DNA of 38,451 bases from Paracoccaceae bacterium (GTDB lineage: Bacteria; Pseudomonadota; Alphaproteobacteria; Rhodobacterales; Rhodobacteraceae). Made by a program: the position numbers and the translations under genes. Below, one piece after another: positions 36,565 to 38,451 of this stretch (position 1 is the stretch's first letter; every line of letters starts with the position of its first letter). The stretch covers positions 1 to 38,451 of the forward strand of contig JAFIEE010000008.1 in NCBI GenBank assembly GCA_020832705.1. Reading direction: 5' to 3'. The notes below the pieces were generated by a model. That model worked only from the letters and a program-made list of their open reading frames with translations. It was not told where the DNA came from and did no database searches.

Positions 36565-37557
36565 TCAGCGGTCGGGGGCAACGCCGGTGGCGGGGACCTG
36601 CCGGACCACATCCCAGACCGTTTCCTGCATCAGCGCCGCCGCTTCGGGCGAAGGGGCGGCGGCGGCGGTGCCGTCATGCCGGTTCAGCGCATGCGGCAGC
36701 CCGCGCGGGTCAATGTGATAGAGCGTGGCCAGATGCACAAGCGCGATCAGATAGGCGCCCAGGTCGTTCAGATGGATGTGGTCGATGGCGTCTTCGGGCG
36801 CGTCGGGATCGCCCGCGTCGACCACATGGGCAAAAAGCCCCGCGCGGTCGGCCAGCCCCGGCAGCCCGCCCTGCGCCTCGAGCGCCTGGACAAAGGCGCC
36901 GAGCGCCCGCCCGCCGGGGATCACATGCACGGTGCCCACGCCGTCAAGCGCCATGGCACGCGCCAGAACCGTCCCCTCCCAGAGTTCCGGGCCGTCCCGC
37001 GCCAGCCGGTCCGGCCATGCGTCGCCCTCGGTCCACCAGTGCCATGTCTCGTAGAGGTAGATCCGGGCGTCCGGGTTCGCCGCCCGCGCCGCCCGCGCCC
37101 ATTCGGCCAGATAACGGGGCGTGTCATGGTAGCGGATCGCGTCCGCCAGATCGATCATCTCGGTCAGCACCAGCGCGTCCACGCCCGCCTGCAGGGCCTC
37201 GGTGGCATCGCGGTAGCGGGGGTGGGCGTTTTCCACATCGAAACCGTTGATCGGCAGATCCGGGTCCCAGTGTTCGCGCAGGCTGGTGCCCCAGCCAAGC
37301 TGGCTGTGATGGCTGTGGCCCGCGATCCCGGCGGCATCGGCCAGTTGCGCGACCATGGCGGGCATGTCGCGCCCGGTCAGGCTGTGGCCGAGGTGAAAGA
37401 CATCCATGCCGCCCGGTGGCGCGGGCAGCGGCGTCCGATAGAGCGCGGCTTGCGCCTCGGGGTCCAGCGCATGCGGCACGGCCAGATACCGCCACCCGCC
37501 CCATGCGGCCAGCACCAGCAGTGCGGCCCCTGCGCCCGCGGCGATCCACCTGTGCAT
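36565..37557 (-). CDS. membrane-anchored SGNH/GDSL-like hydrolase
   Basis: N-terminal TM/signal; FHLGHSLTGRDMPAMV (block I) and DHIHLNDLGAYLIALVHLATLY (block V DxxH). Confidence 0.65.
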   Translation of the reverse strand: MHRWIAAGAGAALLVLAAWGGWRYLAVPHALDPEAQAALYRTPLPAPPGGMDVFHLGHSLTGRDMPAMVAQLADAAGIAGHSHHSQLGWGTSLREHWDPDLPINGFDVENAHPRYRDATEALQAGVDALVLTEMIDLADAIRYHDTPRYLAEWARAARAANPDARIYLYETWHWWTEGDAWPDRLARDGPELWEGTVLARAMALDGVGTVHVIPGGRALGAFVQALEAQGGLPGLADRAGLFAHVVDAGDPDAPEDAIDHIHLNDLGAYLIALVHLATLYHIDPRGLPHALNRHDGTAAAAPSPEAAALMQETVWDVVRQVPATGVAPDR

Positions 37558-37798
37558 CCGTTCGGGCCTCTTGCAATCTGCGCCTCGCGTTCCGGCACCC
37601 TAGCGCAGTTGCACCCGCGTGGGCCAGCAGGGCGGGGGCAGATCACAAGAGTGTTTCCGATCCGCGGACCGTATCGGCTGGAAAAGCGGGCGCGGCGCAC
37701 GCAAAGGTGAGCCCCCGCGCGAAACCGTTTCGATTGTTGCGCCGAACCACCGTAGAGTGCCGACATGGGGTGCGGGCGCCGGAGCCACTGGAAACGAC

Positions 37799-38407
37799 AT
37801 GCTGGACAGTCATCTGCGACCGATCATCGACCCGCCGCTTGACCGCATGGGCGCGCGGCTGGCCCGGCGCGGGATCTCGGCGAATGCCGTCACCCTGGCC
37901 GGAATGGCGCTGGGGCTGGCCGCGGCCGGAGCGATCATGGCGGGGCTGTTCGTGCTGGCGCTGGGGCTGATCCTGGCCTCGCGGCTGGCGGACGGGCTGG
38001 ACGGTGCGGTGGCGCGCAGCCGTGGGGTGACCGATTTCGGCGGATACCTCGATATCGTGGCGGATTATGTCTTCTACGCGGCGATTCCGCTGGCCTTCGT
38101 GGTGCTGGACCCGGGTGCGAACGGGGTGGCAGGGGCGTTCCTGCTGCTGGGTTTCTATGTCAACGGCGGCTCGTTCCTGGGCTTTGCGGTGCTGGCCGAG
38201 AAGGCGCGGATGCGCAGCGACCGGCACGGGGTCAAGACGCTCTATTTCACCGGCGGGCTGCTGGAAGGGACCGAGACGATCCTGTTCTTTGTGGCGCTGT
38301 GCCTGTTTCCGGCCTGGTTTGCGCCGCTGGCCTGGGTGTTCGGGGCGCTGTGTCTGGTGACGGCGCTTGCGCGGGTGGCGCTGGCCTGGCGGGTGTTCCG
38401 GGGCTGA
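37799..38407 (+). CDS. CDP-alcohol phosphatidyltransferase family protein
   Basis: DGLDGAVARSRGVTDFGGYLDIVADYVFY catalytic motif, multiple TM segments; ATG at 37799. Confidence 0.88.
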   Translation: MLDSHLRPIIDPPLDRMGARLARRGISANAVTLAGMALGLAAAGAIMAGLFVLALGLILASRLADGLDGAVARSRGVTDFGGYLDIVADYVFYAAIPLAFVVLDPGANGVAGAFLLLGFYVNGGSFLGFAVLAEKARMRSDRHGVKTLYFTGGLLEGTETILFFVALCLFPAWFAPLAWVFGALCLVTALARVALAWRVFRG

Positions 38408-38415
38408 GGCGGGGT

Positions 38416-38442
38416 GGGGGGGGGGGGGGGGCCCCCCCCCCC
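38416..38442. repeat. poly-G/poly-C tract at window edge
   Basis: 16 G (38416-38431) directly followed by 11 C (38432-38442). Confidence 0.95.
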
Positions 38443-38451
38443 GCCCCCCGC

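Overview
This 38.45 kb window is GC-rich alphaproteobacterial chromosome, and its gene content and synteny fit a Rhodobacteraceae-like genome. The left part holds a branched-chain-amino-acid-type (LIV) ABC transporter with an acyl-CoA ligase, divergent from a hybrid histidine kinase/response regulator pair. The centre is the conserved origin-proximal block: maf-aroE-coaE-dnaQ on the minus strand and hemJ-rho-mnmE-mnmG-rsmG-parA-parB on the plus strand. Two 16-bp parS palindromes lie inside the starts of mnmG and rsmG, and the maf/hemJ divergent gap is a plausible oriC. To the right are ethylmalonyl-CoA pathway genes (ecm, ccr) around plsB and an amphi-Trp protein, a RecD-like helicase, an SDR, and an hsp20 gene. 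The hsp20 leader carries a near-consensus sigma32-type promoter and a ROSE-like thermometer fold. A secreted SGNH / GH-A-like / GT2 operon and a CDP-alcohol phosphatidyltransferase complete the window. Poly-C and poly-G tracts at ~33.1 kb and at the right edge look suspicious for sequence quality. I found no rRNA, convincing tRNA, CRISPR array or mobile element. No clearly new multi-gene system is proven. The best leads are the hsp20 leader, the candidate oriC/parS organisation, shared motifs in the EMC promoters, and the SGNH-GH-GT operon. All calls are from reading the sequence and recognising families; no searches were run.
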